Of a stretch of 33,735 nucleotides of DNA, positions 1 through 10,579 are shown one piece after another. Source of the stretch: Gymnopilus junonius (Eukaryota; Basidiomycota; Agaricomycetes; Agaricales; Galerinaceae); NCBI GenBank assembly GCA_015501075.1, contig JADNYJ010000345.1:1-33735 (forward strand), given 5' to 3'. The stretch's first letter is position 1. Every line of letters begins with the position of its first letter. Position numbers and translations under genes: made by a program. The notes beneath the pieces are model-generated. The model saw nothing but the letters and a program-made list of their open reading frames with translations. It had not been told where the DNA came from and did no database searches.

Positions 1-1141
1 CTCACTCTGAACGAAGCCGAACCACATCGGCAAAAGAGACCATACTTCATCCCTTGCCTTCGCGGTCGCCTCTGCAAACTCGGCCTTACAAGGCTGGCAT
101 AACTTCAAGCCACACTGGCGCTGTCCATCCGAAAAATCCGTCCTGGAAAGCATCTCAGCAGCTTGAATGAGCGTATACAGCGGGTCCGCGTCTCTTCCAC
201 AAGCGATCCCGCCAACAGAGCGGAGGATGTTGAGCATGATGAAGTAGAACGACTCATGGCATGGTCGATTTGGGTTGTCGCCTTTTTCGTTTGCGCGGTT
301 AAGACAGTCGGCAGCAGGCGAGCGGCAGTGCAGTTCTTTGGCTATGAAGCTGGCCATGTAGCGTTGAGTGGCTTCACGTCCGCGGAGGGTCCGACAGAGC
401 AATTCACGAGAAAGTCGGACAGGCTTCTCGAAGGGTAAGGGAGAGCCGGATAGTTGACTGACGACACGCTCGTAGGCTGTTGTAGGCGATATGGTGCCCG
501 TCATTATCTTGCTAGGGCCATAGCGAGATAGGTCGTACAATGCGGCTGGTAGGATAGAGGGAAGATTCATGTCGAGAGCGAGTTCGATAACAAGAATGGG
601 ATGGGCGCAGTAATCCCTAGGAACATAGCGGCCAGTTTCGTCCGTACAACGGCGTTCTCGGAAGTCCCAATCTGCAAGGCTGGTAGGCCACTCGGAGTCA
701 AGACGAGCTAGGCAGCGTTGGCGGAGGTATTCAACGAGGTACTTTGAAGACAAGCGAAGGACAGCAGCAAGAGCCGGAAAATCGGAAGAGCGAGGTTTCT
801 TGAAGTACCTTGAGTTGGGAGGTAACGGTGAGATGCGACAGGAGATGGAGTAGTAGCTCTTACAAGCCATCGTATAACGCACTCAGGAAGTAGAACACAT
901 CCGAGGGACAATCTTGCAGCTCCACACAAGAACAGCCGTCCACGAGTTCGGGACTGTCGGGTTGAGGAAGCGAGAAAAGGTCGCTGAAAACCTCAGAGTG
1001 GCGCTCCAACTGACCACGGTGGACCTTGAACGCAGCAGATCCCGCGATGATGACGACATTTCCATCGCGAAACCAAAAGTCAGAGCGGATGAGGTTGGCG
1101 AATTTCTCTGGAGGAAGCTTGTCTTTTTCCTTGACTGGCAT
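1..1141 (-). CDS. BTB/POZ domain protein, 3' end outside window
   Basis: Two exons are visible, 1141-864 and 808-1, separated by a 55-bp GT-AG intron (809-863). Together they give about 362 residues, and the frame is still open at base 1. Residues about 20-95 form a BTB/POZ fold with the hallmark pattern SDFWF..GNVVI, then FKVHRGQLERHSEVFSDLF, then a conserved YDG just before the intron. The remainder is the helical C-terminal part usual in agaricomycete BTB proteins, with a cysteine-containing segment (CGLKLCQPCKAEF) and LPMWFGF near the edge. BTB domains mediate dimerisation and often serve as Cullin-3 adaptors. These fungi carry many such genes with unknown partners. The ATG at 1141 fits the usual short leader before the domain. 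I see no frameshift. The family call is strong; the cellular role is unknown. Confidence 0.88.
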
Positions 1142-1629
1142 GCTACGAGCCAGTGAAAGGAGTCGCCGAGACGCGGTCGGAAAGAGTAAAAGGAGGTGGC
1201 AAGCAACGTTTCCTTTAAGGCATCCAGGAGAAAGGGGTTTACTTCAAATTGCGGCCAGGCCACCAACCACTATGGCTGACATTTGACCGACCCGCAGACA
1301 AAAGCTAAACTGCTGACAAAAATGCTTGGGCTGAACGAAAAGATCGCATAATTTGGCGGCAAGGAAAATCTGTGAAAATGTAGATATCTTGGTGGCATAA
1401 ATTACAGAATTATTGCAAAGCTTGAGCTTGAAGTGGCTTCTTCTCGTAGGTCTTGAACGTTTGGACGTTTGAACAGCGAATTAACAGCACGCAACAGCGG
1501 AAATCGGATACAGCCGAAAATATATGATCCGACCATTTGCCGCCGATAACCCACCTCCCTTGAGCTTGGTCACGACTAGACTCTGGGTTTGCTCGCAGTT
1601 CCATTCCATCAACTCTCTATTATCTTTCT
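1142..1629. other. intergenic region between divergent BTB and F-box units
   Basis: About 490 bp lie between the start of the BTB gene (-) and the ATG of the decayed F-box copy (+). The stretch is AT-rich around 1300-1440. I see no convincing coding exon, repeat or RNA gene. It presumably holds both promoters, but no clear TATA element stands out. Confidence 0.4.
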
Positions 1630-2960
1630 ATGTCATCCTTCTCTGATATGCCTCTGGAGATCATCGAGCAAGTAATTTGTAATCTTCAGGATGATTTACC
1701 TGCCTTAAAAGCTTGCTCGCAGACCTGCGAATGCTTCATCCATCATGTCGCAAATACGTCTTTCAGATAATTGAGTTCATTCCTCGTTTTGACCTGTCTG
1801 CCCAAGTTCAAGGTCTTCAAGCACTACATTGTTTGGGTGTCTCCTGGACAAAAATCTAGAAATTGCGGACTATGTTCGGAATTTCATCTATAAAATTGGG
1901 TCGACCGACCATGTGGTCAGGACGCTGGAGAGGTTTCATCGAGTCTAATCGCTCAGATTTCATGGGGAAATGCGGATTGGAACATGGATCAGCACCTCTC
2001 ATTTGGGCTAGCAAGTATCATGCAGTCAAGCTCTCTGAAGTGTTTGGAACTTTCCCGTATCAAAAGTCTTCCAACCTCAATATTCGCTTCTTGCATCAAC
2101 CTTACGGACCTGACCTTAAAATCGGTTGTGAGCGGTACCACGCAGAATTGTGATCAGCGACATTCTGCCCCGAAGACTGTCGCTCAACTGCAGTTGCTCA
2201 ATTTCCGTCAAAGCGTGGATTATTTGAAGACACTTGTCACCGCCAGATGTACGAATAATCTCCCAATATTAGACTTCAGCAGCCTCCGAAGATTGGAGGT
2301 CGACACGCTTTCGGTTTTAGATCTTGCAAACGCATACATAGTGATCGGCATAACAGAAAAGTTAGAAACTTTCGAATGCGTTGGTAGGTGCCACTTCTTT
2401 CATTTGCATTCCAACCGAGACTGAAGGTCTTTTCTTTACACTTTCACAGCTGATAATATATCTACTGGATTTATGGGCTTTGCATCAGCAATGAACCCAT
2501 CCTCTTTCTCGACGTTGAGAAATCTGCACTTCGCGTTTGACGCCTAAGTATTATGATATTCAAGATCCCCTGCACGGACTATGTGAGGAGCTCAGTGCAT
2601 TTCCAGGCACCAATGTGGTTGAAGAAATTACTTTGAAGATTAATACAGAGGAGCAGTGTGAGTGTACAACCGTCGATGAATGGGGAAGACTGGATGCAGT
2701 GCTGGCAGATGGATTCCCAAAGCTCCGCAAGGTTTCGCTCTCTATTGACATTTTGACTTATTCACCGTTGGGCCAGGCAACAATTTCCGTGGCTGTACAA
2801 AAATGCGATGCTGACCTTCCAATTTTCGACACAAATGAGGAATGCTTAATCTGAGAGTGCCCTTGGTGTTTGCCTCATACCATTGCATTTCCCTCTCTTG
2901 AAGGCTCTGACCCAGAAGCAGCTTGGTCATTTTATATGCGCCACAATGGCGCATTTCCGG
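1630..2960 (+). pseudogene. decayed tandem copy of the F-box/LRR-like gene
   Basis: The copy starts with ATG and an F-box-like segment (SDMPLEIIEQVI, then LQDDLPALKACSQTC) matching the intact gene at 3674. After that segment a one-base loss near 1730 shifts the frame. Further indels and a larger rearranged stretch between about 1800 and 1960 follow. Homology resumes in another frame at about 1984-2424 (SSSLKCLEL, then ITEKLETF) and in a third at 2537-2770 (NVVEEITL, EWGRLDAVLADGFPKL). The 3' flank at about 2970-3000 also matches the flank of the intact copy (TGTATTATAGAAA), so the duplication covered the whole gene. Unlike the single-base shifts in the housekeeping genes of this window, this copy also has multi-base losses, so I take it as a true pseudogene. 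Confidence 0.85.
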
Positions 2961-2997
2961 TTATTTATTAATATTTCTTGTATTATAGAAATCGATA

Positions 2998-3435
2998 TCA
3001 AAATTCATCCCTCAAATAATACCACTGAGGCGGTCTCAGGTCTTTCTCTATTACATCGCGAACTCGCTTGGCGCATGCGGGATTGTACGCGTTCGCCAAT
3101 TCTGGCATTGTTTTGTCACTGCCTATCATGACACACTTCACTACACTGCCGCCATCGTGAGGGGTGGCAATGGCACATCGAAAGTCGTCGGGAAGTTTTT
3201 CAAAAATCATGAAGGTGTCAAGTCGTTGATTGTAACTCTGAAAGAGTTTCTTTTCTTCCACCCATGTATCAATTTCCTGCAGAGAAATGGCATACCCACA
3301 GATTTCGATCCTTGGCAAGTTTCCTGTCTTGGGATTCCGTTTTCGAATATGTTTTGGGGCTGTTGGAATAGAGCTACATGCCTTCGTATTGGATTTAACC
3401 AATTGAGTTGGTTTCTTCCAATCAGTTGCTTGCAT
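2998..3435 (-). CDS. small unknown protein, family copy 1 (open)
   Basis: This 145-codon open frame is one of five related copies in the window. Shared landmarks in order are RNPKTGxxPRIxxCGY, a variable middle with a D(I/A)W-like motif, LPDDxxxxxxTPH, a GSD(R/K) motif, LxNAYNPAxA, and the end PP(K/Q)WYYLRxDF. I do not recognise the fold and assign no function. The reading upstream of the ATG at 3435 stays open to a possible splice acceptor near 3462. A phase-2 acceptor occurs at the matching place in copies 3 and 4, so a 5' exon is likely missing from this call. The gene is convergent with the decayed F-box copy. It has no internal stop and is a plausible functional family member. Confidence 0.6.
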   Translation of the reverse strand: MQATDWKKPTQLVKSNTKACSSIPTAPKHIRKRNPKTGNLPRIEICGYAISLQEIDTWVEEKKLFQSYNQRLDTFMIFEKLPDDFRCAIATPHDGGSVVKCVMIGSDKTMPELANAYNPACAKRVRDVIEKDLRPPQWYYLRDEF

Positions 3436-3673
3436 GGGACAAGTCGAGGACGAATCACTGAATCTGGTCAGAAAATGTTAATGACTTGGTTTGGATTGAG
3501 GACAATGACGCGCGACGCGCGTTGAACTTTGAAGGCACGCTGTCACGTGGTCGTTCACCTTCAAGCCCAAAGAATTTGATCCGGGCGCGACCATTTTGGC
3601 ATTCCGTGGTCCTTACAAATTCCTACCTTGCTCCCAACTTGCTCCAGCCTCCCACTCAAACATTCAGCTTTCC

Positions 3674-4963
3674 ATGGCGTCCTTCTCTGATATACCACTG
3701 GAAATTATTTACCAAGTAATCGATGCTCTTCAGGATGATCTGCCAGCTTTGAAAGCGTGCTCACAAACCTGCCGAGTACTTCTTCCGTTATGTCGCAAAT
3801 ACATCTTCCAGACAGTTCGGCTCATTCCTCGTTCTGGTCCATCATCTGCCCAAATTCGCAGCCCTCCACGCCTCATTACACTGTTTGGACGCCTCCTTAA
3901 CAGAAACCCAGGAATCGCGGACTATGTTCAGAATCTCGTTTATACAACCGAATCCCTCGATCTCCAAGGGGACAACTATCTCGAAGTGCTCAGGACTTTG
4001 GAAAGGTTTCCTCGAGTCCAATTGTTCCACTTTCACTCAGCGAATGCGGAATGGAACGCATATGAGCTCCTCTCGCTTGGACTAGCAAATATCATTCAGT
4101 CAAGCTCTCTGAAATGCTTGGAACTTTCTAATATCAGGAGTCTTCCAATGTCGATATTCATTCCTTGCATCAACCTTACGTACTTGAGCTTGAGTTTTAT
4201 TGGGGATGGTGGTACCACGCAGAGCCGTGAGCAACTGCATTTTTCTCGGGAGTCAGTTGCTCAACTCCAGTCGCTCAAATTCCGTCGAAGTGCGGAATAC
4301 ATGAAGACACTTGTCACAGCCAAATGCTCAGATAATCTCCCAGTATTGGACTTCAGTGGCCTCCGTAGTTTGGAGGTCATAGCATACGGAGATTCGGACC
4401 TTGTAAGCGCATACGCAGTAATCAGCATAACGGACAAACTGGAAACTTTTATTTGCACTGGTAGGTGCCACTCCTTCGCCCACATTTCTACTGAGATTGA
4501 TATCATGTTTCCTTCCATTGTCGCAGCGGTCGATTTGGAGAATGGATTTACAGGCTTGTCGACAACAATGAATGTGTCCTCTTTCTCGACGTTGAGAATT
4601 TTGCACTTCGTGTTCGACATCTATGATGATACTCGAGACCCCCTCCGCGGACTATGCGAGGAATTTGGTGCATTTCCGGCCACCAATGTTGTCGAAGAAA
4701 TCACATTAGGTGTGACTACCGATGTGCACTTTGGGTGTAAAACCGGCGATGAGTGGGGAAGATTGGATACAGTGCTGGCAGATGGATTTCCGATGCTTCG
4801 CAGGGTTTCGCTCTCTATTGACATCTGGACTTACTCACCATTGGATGGAAGTGGGATCATACTACAAAACAAGCTGAACATGCTTCCCAAGCAACAGTTC
4901 CCGTGGCTGTCCGGAAATGCGATGGTGACCTTCCAATTTTCGACGTTGATGAGGGAAGCTTAA
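3674..4963 (+). CDS. F-box-like protein with LRR-like C-terminal region
   Basis: A single exon of 429 residues. The chosen start (MASFSDIPLEII) sits directly before the F-box-like helices (residues about 5-45: PLEIIYQVIDALQDDLPALK, then a CSQTCR motif). An upstream in-frame ATG at 3596 would add 26 residues without visible family sequence. The rest is rich in leucine with irregular repeats of the type SSSLKCLELSNI, LTYLSLSFIG and LPVLDFSGLRSLEV, consistent with an LRR-like solenoid. F-box proteins connect substrates to SCF ubiquitin ligases through Skp1; the target here cannot be told. The sequence is intact, in contrast to the upstream copy at 1630-2960. Some members of this agaricomycete family lack a clear F-box signature, so Skp1 binding is inferred. 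Confidence 0.8.
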   Translation: MASFSDIPLEIIYQVIDALQDDLPALKACSQTCRVLLPLCRKYIFQTVRLIPRSGPSSAQIRSPPRLITLFGRLLNRNPGIADYVQNLVYTTESLDLQGDNYLEVLRTLERFPRVQLFHFHSANAEWNAYELLSLGLANIIQSSSLKCLELSNIRSLPMSIFIPCINLTYLSLSFIGDGGTTQSREQLHFSRESVAQLQSLKFRRSAEYMKTLVTAKCSDNLPVLDFSGLRSLEVIAYGDSDLVSAYAVISITDKLETFICTGRCHSFAHISTEIDIMFPSIVAAVDLENGFTGLSTTMNVSSFSTLRILHFVFDIYDDTRDPLRGLCEEFGAFPATNVVEEITLGVTTDVHFGCKTGDEWGRLDTVLADGFPMLRRVSLSIDIWTYSPLDGSGIILQNKLNMLPKQQFPWLSGNAMVTFQFSTLMREA

Positions 4964-5632
4964 TTTATGCTCAATCGCTTCGGTAATGCAATCACTGGTA
5001 ATGTGGTGTTGGAATCATGCCATTATATTACCCCCATTTTGACGGCTGGCATCGAATTGAGGGGTAGCCTTTCATTTCCTAACGTAGAGACAACAAACCG
5101 TTTTACAGGCACCACCACGGCACTCTTCCAATCATTTCTTAACATTCTCTGTATTATAGAAACCGATATCGTTTCAGCTCGTGCATCGCACAAGGAGCAT
5201 TTTAAGCACAAAAATAAAAAAGTTAATTCGTAGGGGTAGAATGATTAGTTTGTATCGAGGACAATGAACTATCAGTGCGCGTTGAAGACAATTCAAAGCG
5301 GCCACATAACATTTACATTCAGGCGAATTCCACTAGACTTTGCCAGAAAACTTACAACGCGTGCCACATAGATCGAAGTTCGTTTTTTGAAGTAGGCAGT
5401 CCCGATAGGCCTTTCTAAATACTCTACTCGAGAGCAAGTCCTAGCCAAGCTGCCACATGCCCGTCTTTTGAATTCAAATTTGTTTGCTCCTCGTAAGCTT
5501 CAAGACCATTTCAAATATTGTATTCAACTTTCGCAAAACTCCGATGAAAGTTAATAATCAATCTCGAAGAATACATTGGAAAACAGTGCTACGGGGTGTC
5601 AGAGCATCCAAGGACAATGATCTTATTAATGA
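4964..5632. other. non-coding 3' flank of the F-box gene
   Basis: About 670 bp without a convincing gene. The first 200 bp resemble the 3' flank of the decayed F-box copy (around 2900-3000), sharing the stretch TGTATTATAGAAA and following bases. The remainder has no recognisable repeat or RNA. A short open frame at 4967-5233 lies within the duplicated flank and has no protein-like conservation. Confidence 0.4.
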
Positions 5633-6072
5633 TTATTCGGTATGGAAATCCTCTCTAAGATAGTACCATTTTGGTTGTCCGACGTCCTTGCCCATTGCAT
5701 CCTGAACGAGTTTGACGCGCGCTGGGTTGTACTCGTTCTTCAACTCTTGGACAAATTTATCGCTGCCTAAGGTAATACATGATACAACGGTATGCTCGCC
5801 TTCGTGTGGGGTTACCACTTGTCATTGAATATCGTCCGGAGGCATGACAAGGATCATAAATAGGGCATGGTGCTGGTGATTCATTGGTGTTCTGTCTTGA
5901 AAATATTCTTCTCAGCCGCCCAAGTGATTAGGTCCTCTGGAGTGAACGTATAACCGCAAACTTTTGTTCTTGGCCATTTTCTTGTCTTGGGATTTCGACG
6001 TCGAACCCGCCTCGGGGATGTTGGAATTCTGGCTGAACTCGAAGTTGATTCCACAGGTCCAGATGGACTCTG
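5633..6072 (-). pseudogene. small unknown protein family, copy 2 (broken)
   Basis: On the minus strand from about 6070 the family block is read as RRNPKTRKWPR, VCGYTF and WAAEKNIF. One base is then missing relative to copy 3 (TTTTCAAG against TTTTGCAAG), and the next family block is in another frame. The tryptophan of the block PDDIQW is TGA. After it the reading is open again to the end, with TPHEGE, GSDKF, LKNEYNPA and PKWYYLREDF, stopping at TAA 5633. One frameshift plus one nonsense codon make it a probable pseudogene. The lone frameshift alone would not prove this, because single-base losses are common in this sequence. It lies convergent to the intact F-box gene, repeating the arrangement of copy 1 and the decayed F-box gene. 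Confidence 0.75.
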
Positions 6073-6511
6073 GCTGTGCTACAATGGTGGAGAAAACCAA
6101 TTGATCGTGCGATATTCAGTACGGAATGTTCAACACTGCCAAAGCCATCATCCCGAAGAAAACGTATTATTTTCCGAGTTCGGGCTGGCCCTGCCGGAGA
6201 TGGCTGATCCTCGTGCCGATTGACTGCTACGCTCACCTCGACTCCATTGAAAATTCGAATCGACATCCGAGGACAAGTCAAACCTCCATCCTACATAGGA
6301 CCCGTACCCGCCAATCTTATCATCACCCATTGCCGCCTACTGCCAGTGCTACTCATTCGCAATCTTAAGTAATCCGAGATGCTTAACAGTACTCAGTTGG
6401 TTCACAACCGTCACCACCTTCTCAGCCATATTATCTGCTTCCTTTTGCCAATTATTCAAGCTGAAGAGTATTCTCTATCCTCGAGACTGCACTAGTTCTG
6501 GGCAGAAATGT
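6073..6511. other. non-coding spacer upstream of HeLo-like gene
   Basis: About 440 bp with overlapping open frames on both strands but no consistent coding signal. The 5' exon of small-family copy 2 would be expected here on the minus strand; I could not define it. The last 100 bp probably hold the promoter and 5' end of the HeLo-like gene. Confidence 0.35.
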
Positions 6512-9286
6512 ATGATCCTCATTTATCGTTCCGGGATTCTAACTGCACGCGCTCTCAGGGACTACGCTGGCATGCAGCATGAGTTGCAAGGACACACCGA
6601 GTCAAAGCACACGAAATCGAAGCCCCTTGTTGATATTGTGAGCAAGGTCGTTGACCCTTTGGTCAACAACGGTCAGGTCATAGGAAGTGCACTGCAAGGC
6701 GCCGTTCATGTCCTAGGCATACTCTCCGAGGTTGGACAAGCTTTGCCTTTCATTGCTCCAGCCTTTGTCCTCCTCAAGGTTATCATCGATCTGGAAAAGA
6801 AGGCACAGGATGTGGACGCCAAGTGTAATGACCTATTGGGGCGCATTACATTCATGCTCGGCCATTTGCCCGCCTTACAGAGCGTCGAGATCCTTCCTAC
6901 CACTCGCCAGGTTATCGATCGTATGAATGACAGCCTCAAGGACGCTGCTTCTCTCATTGCTGCATATCGGAAGCAGAGTCGGGTCGTTCGTCGTCTCAGC
7001 CTTTCGAATAGTGACAAATTCGTCTCGTGCGCTCAAAACATTAACACCTGCTGTTCTGATTTCCTCATGAGCCTTCAAATTCACCAAACCATCCAGCTTG
7101 ATATCTTGAAACGTGCCGTTCCCGTTGACGAAGAAGATAAGGCAGCCCAAAATTTTGTTCGATCTCACGGTGGGAGTGTCGACGCTCTTGTACAAAACCG
7201 AGAACTCGTCAAGCAATTCGCACAGCAGCAGAACTGTCGGTGGACGACTCTGTCATGGAGCAGCTTCAGGGAAACCTTACTCAATCGATGCGACAAATTT
7301 CTGTTCGCTTGGACTCCATCCTCCTGGCAAACGTGAGCTCGGCCTTTTCGACTGGTTTGAAGAACCTGGCCCTCGAATTGTATGTACTAGAAGCCGAGCA
7401 AAAGTTCAGATGTATCCAGTGCGATAAAGAGTACACCAATTTTACCAATGGTCCTCTAGCCTGCTCATTTCATCGCGGGCATTCAATTCCGAAGCGAAAC
7501 ATTTTCCGTGCTGCAGCACATCGCATCCTTGTCAATTTGGAGCCCATCGTCCCAACACCATTGCGATTATCCATATGGTTCCTTTTTCATTCATGCCTCC
7601 AAGGCTAGGACTCACGGCAATGTAGAAGAGTGGGCATCAGTCAAAGACGTCATCTGGAAAATCCTGTGAGCGTACAACAGGCTGACGTTGGTCAACTCCT
7701 GCGCTGGGTTTGGCGCGGCTCTCCAATTGAAGAAAATACCTTGCTGGTCACTATTGGCTGATACATTATTCATCGCCTTACTACTTCGTGACCTTTACAG
7801 CAAGGGAGTTGCAAGATATTTCAAAATCTATCAACTCTCGAAACATACCCTCATCTTCCGAACGCACAGGATGAAAGCGAGTATGCGTTGCCGAGTGGGT
7901 TTTATCTGCTTCTAGTGGGATAACTGGGATACTCTGGAAGCCAAAGCAGCTACCTCGATCGACCCTTGGATCTGCATTTGCCCTATCGACGTATCGACTT
8001 GCACTAAATCAGGCACTACGTTGGTCATCTCAGAAGGTGGCCTGCGCTCCTATAAGCCAGTTTCACCTTACATTCTGCCTGAAGACGTGAGATTTGGGCC
8101 CGTTATCGATAATACTCAGACGCGTCGTGTCCGTACTGATTTCAAGAGCAGAACAGCCCCTGCACTCCATGTTATCCTTAGATCGATGTCAGATCCTCCT
8201 TTATCAGCTAACACGAATATTACGGACACATTCTGTGATTACTTCACTGGAAAAGTTGCCATCTACAACAACAATACGACCGCCTCGATGGATTCTGTTA
8301 CTATCGCCTCCGTGTCAGCTTTATATCGCATGGTTGGCGATCCAGAATATGTTCCTGTTCACAGTTTTCAGCTTCTCTCAAGCCCTGATATATTGCCCTT
8401 CACCATTGCACCACGACAATCTTTCTTGCTGAACTTCCAGGCGACTGTGTTGCGGACAGAAGGAGATACAAAGCTCTCGAAAAGGTGGTCAAACCGGGCA
8501 TTCTTGGCCCGGCATCGACCTATTCGCATCAAGCTTGTTGTTGAGGATATGGAGGGCAACGAGTGCTCTCTTGTGATGGAATATGTTATGCAGCCTCAAG
8601 CACTGGAGAGCCGCAAAGAAACCGACGTCGCTTTCATGTTCGTGGACGATCCGCAAACATATAGTCGATTTTATGTCCGTGTAAAGAAGCCGGCGGTTGG
8701 TTCAAAGGATGATGTGCTTGAAATTATCACAGAGAGGAGGTCTTCCTTCATCACGAAGACAAAATTAAAACAGGTCGTTTATCGCGCTTTGAAGACAAAT
8801 GAATCCGAGGTGGATCTGGGAATTGGATCGGAGGAGGACCGTTGGGCGTGGAATATTTGGGCGTTGGTGGACCTCTCTTGTCGCCGAATATACGCCTTCA
8901 AGCTGACAATTACGGAGGGAAAGAACTTTCCTATCAAGCATATAGGCACACTTGGCTACTTTCACTGCCCAGATTATGGCGACATCAGTGAGGAAATTCG
9001 ACCAATCAGCTATGCCACGGAGAAGGCCAAGCTACTTTCAATGGAACCTTATCCTCAGTCGGAATATGCCCAGGACGATGACTTCGACGATATGAAGGCA
9101 CCCGTACCTTCCACCACAGCAGACTCTTCCGCCATTAATACAGGCGTGTCTCTCGCGATTCCTGTGGAATTAACAAACCGGCTGACGTCGATCGACAAGA
9201 ATTTGGGTCGCCTTGCAGATTCATTTGAAAAGCTTCTTACAATGTTACCACACCTCTCGAATAATGGCCACGTTGATAAAGTGTAG
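6512..9286 (+). pseudogene. HeLo/MLKL-like helical-bundle protein gene, frameshifted
   Basis: The N-terminal frame (6512-7230) encodes an all-helical domain with the pattern seen in fungal HeLo/MLKL-N-terminal-like proteins: FVLLKVIIDLEKKAQ, a LLGRITFMLGHLP helix, then long amphipathic helices. Such bundles insert in membranes in regulated cell death. The frame changes near 7215. A possible metal-binding cluster follows: CIQCDKEYTN, CSFH, then in other frames PCCSTSHPC and HHCDYPYGSFF. Frame changes occur near 7215, 7480, 7557, 7655, 7770 and 7870-7915. From about 7920 the frame is clean (8021-9286, 421 residues) to VDKV-stop, with an acidic DDDFDD motif and a coiled-coil-like end. A 56-bp intron from 7171 could explain the first shift, but protein-like sequence continues across it. 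It is either a decaying gene or a gene hit by several sequencing deletions. Confidence 0.68.
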
Positions 9287-9438
9287 CCTATTTTCAAGTA
9301 AATAACTTCATGGAGTCTGAGGTAGATGGCTGCGTAAAAACGTATAGAATACAGTAGAACAAGGGTAGTGCACAGCGTCACCTAACATTCAAAGAAAGAT
9401 CCTCAAAAGACAGTAGCCTAGTCGGGACGGAAATTCTC

Positions 9439-9868
9439 TCAATCGTCGCGGTGGAAGTCCTCTCTAAGATAGTACCATTTCGGCGGCCCCAGGACCTTGT
9501 CCATCGCGTTGCGAACCAGTCTGGCGCGTGCCGGGTTGTATGCATTCTTCAAGTCTCGGACAGACCTGTCGCTGCCTATAGCGATACACGACACAACAGT
9601 ATCCTCGCCTTCATGCGGGGTCACGATCTGCCACTGAATGTCGTCCGGAAGCATGTCAAGGATCATGAAGAGCGCACGGTATTCACGGTTCCTTGGTGTT
9701 CTATCTTGCAAAATGTTTTTCTTGGCAGCCCATGCGTCTATGTCCTTGCGAGTCCAGGTATAACCGCAGACTTTAATTCTTGGCCATTTGCCGGTCTTCG
9801 GATTTGGACGTCGAATCCGCCTTGGAGCTGTTGGAACCCTCGTAATTGATTGCGAAGGTTCAGGTGGT
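9439..9868 (-). CDS. small unknown protein, family copy 3 (best preserved)
   Basis: One exon is open from a splice acceptor at 9869-9870 to TGA at 9439 and gives about 142 residues. It is the cleanest version of the family: RRPNPKTGKWPRIKVCGY, then DIDAWAAKKNILQDRTPR, LPDDIQW, TPHEGEDTVV, GSDRSVRDLKNAYNPARAR, and the end GPPKWYYLREDFHRDD. The exon begins in phase 2. A candidate first exon is ATGTTGGCGGG at 10047-10037 followed by a 51-bp intron (9986-10036), but I could not find a donor of the right phase to join it, so the 5' end is open. It is convergent with the HeLo-like gene, with only about 150 bp between the stop codons. Function unknown; no domain recognised. Confidence 0.6.
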
Positions 9869-10164
9869 CTATCGAAACAGGTAAAATATAAATAAAATCA
9901 TAGAGGGACAACTCGCGATTGGGGCATCTCAGTATTTTGGCTAGGTTGACAAATATCGTGTGTTGAAGATTGAGATTCAGGCACCCTACAGAACATATTA
10001 GAAATCCATACGGGTAAGATACGTGGAGGAACTTACCCCGCCAACATTTTTCTGGGGGCGAAGGTAACCGTAGGTTGGGGAGAGCTGAAGCAGAATAACT
10101 GCCTCGGCCTTTTCATTGTCCTGTCGTGAGAAGTATGGCCCACGCGCAAGTACGTGAAAGTCCA

Positions 10165-10275
10165 ACCCGTGTATTCTCTTGCCATCGAGTATACACCTTC
10201 ACGCTGATAATTATGTTGCCAGCCCTCTCCAATAGTGGCCAAGGCCTATAATAATGAAGTATACGTATTTCAAGA
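10165..10275 (+). pseudogene. remnant of a second HeLo-like gene 3' end
   Basis: Bases about 10171-10214 match 8877-8920 of the HeLo-like gene (CTCTTGCCATCGAGTATACA against CTCTTGTCGCCGAATATACG, followed by CCTTCA and a GCTGA-AATTA core). After a large internal deletion the match resumes at about 10225-10275 with the extreme 3' end of that gene (CTCTCCAATAGTGGCCA against CCTCTCGAATAATGGCCA) and its tail (ATTTCAAG). It is a short deletion remnant with no coding capacity. Its value is that it is followed, as in the full gene, by a convergent copy of the small family. Confidence 0.65.
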
Positions 10276-10579
10276 TACATAGACTGCCTAAGAACAGGAA
10301 GTGAAAAGAGTACATTAGAATGGTGGCAGCGTCATTGAACATTCGAAGGCATCAGCAAAGTCTGGGATTTAAGGGTCCAAAAAGGCCCGAAAAAGGAAAA
10401 TCTGCACACTATGTAATGTTATGGAGCACTCCATAGCAACCCATAGCACTGTAGCAAGAGTACCCCTTTATCAAGCACAGGCACAATGCTACCCATAGCA
10501 TCCCCAAGAACTGCTGATGAAGAACAAGTCTTCAAGCTAGCTTCAAGCTTCAGTGGCAGCAGTTGCGGTAGAAATTCTC
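10276..10579. other. spacer with apparent insertion and short direct repeats
   Basis: The first part keeps the spacer sequence of the 9.29-9.44 kb cassette (GCGTCATTGAACATTCGAAG here against GCGTCACCTAACATTCAAAG). From about 10380 to 10560 there is extra sequence absent from the other cassettes. It contains repeats of the motif CCATAGCA and a CTTCAAGC-rich stretch. No open frame and no clear terminal inverted repeat could be defined. Confidence 0.35.

Noticed and set aside
883..1286. Long open frames on both strands overlapping the BTB gene
   Set aside because: They are shadows of the BTB exon in other frames; only the BTB frame shows domain conservation and continues correctly across the intron.
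4261..4824. Minus-strand open frames within the F-box gene as antisense genes
   Set aside because: They mirror the coding frame and lack independent conservation; the matching decayed copy does not preserve them.
7171..7226. 56-bp intron to explain the first frame change in the HeLo-like gene
   Set aside because: It restores frame, but the donor (GTGGGA) is weak and the supposed intron encodes sequence that continues the protein naturally. A one-base loss is the simpler reading, though the intron is not excluded.
10380..10560. Possible small transposon insertion with CCATAGCA repeats
   Set aside because: The extra sequence is real relative to sister cassettes, but I see no terminal inverted repeats, target-site duplication or second copy in the window.
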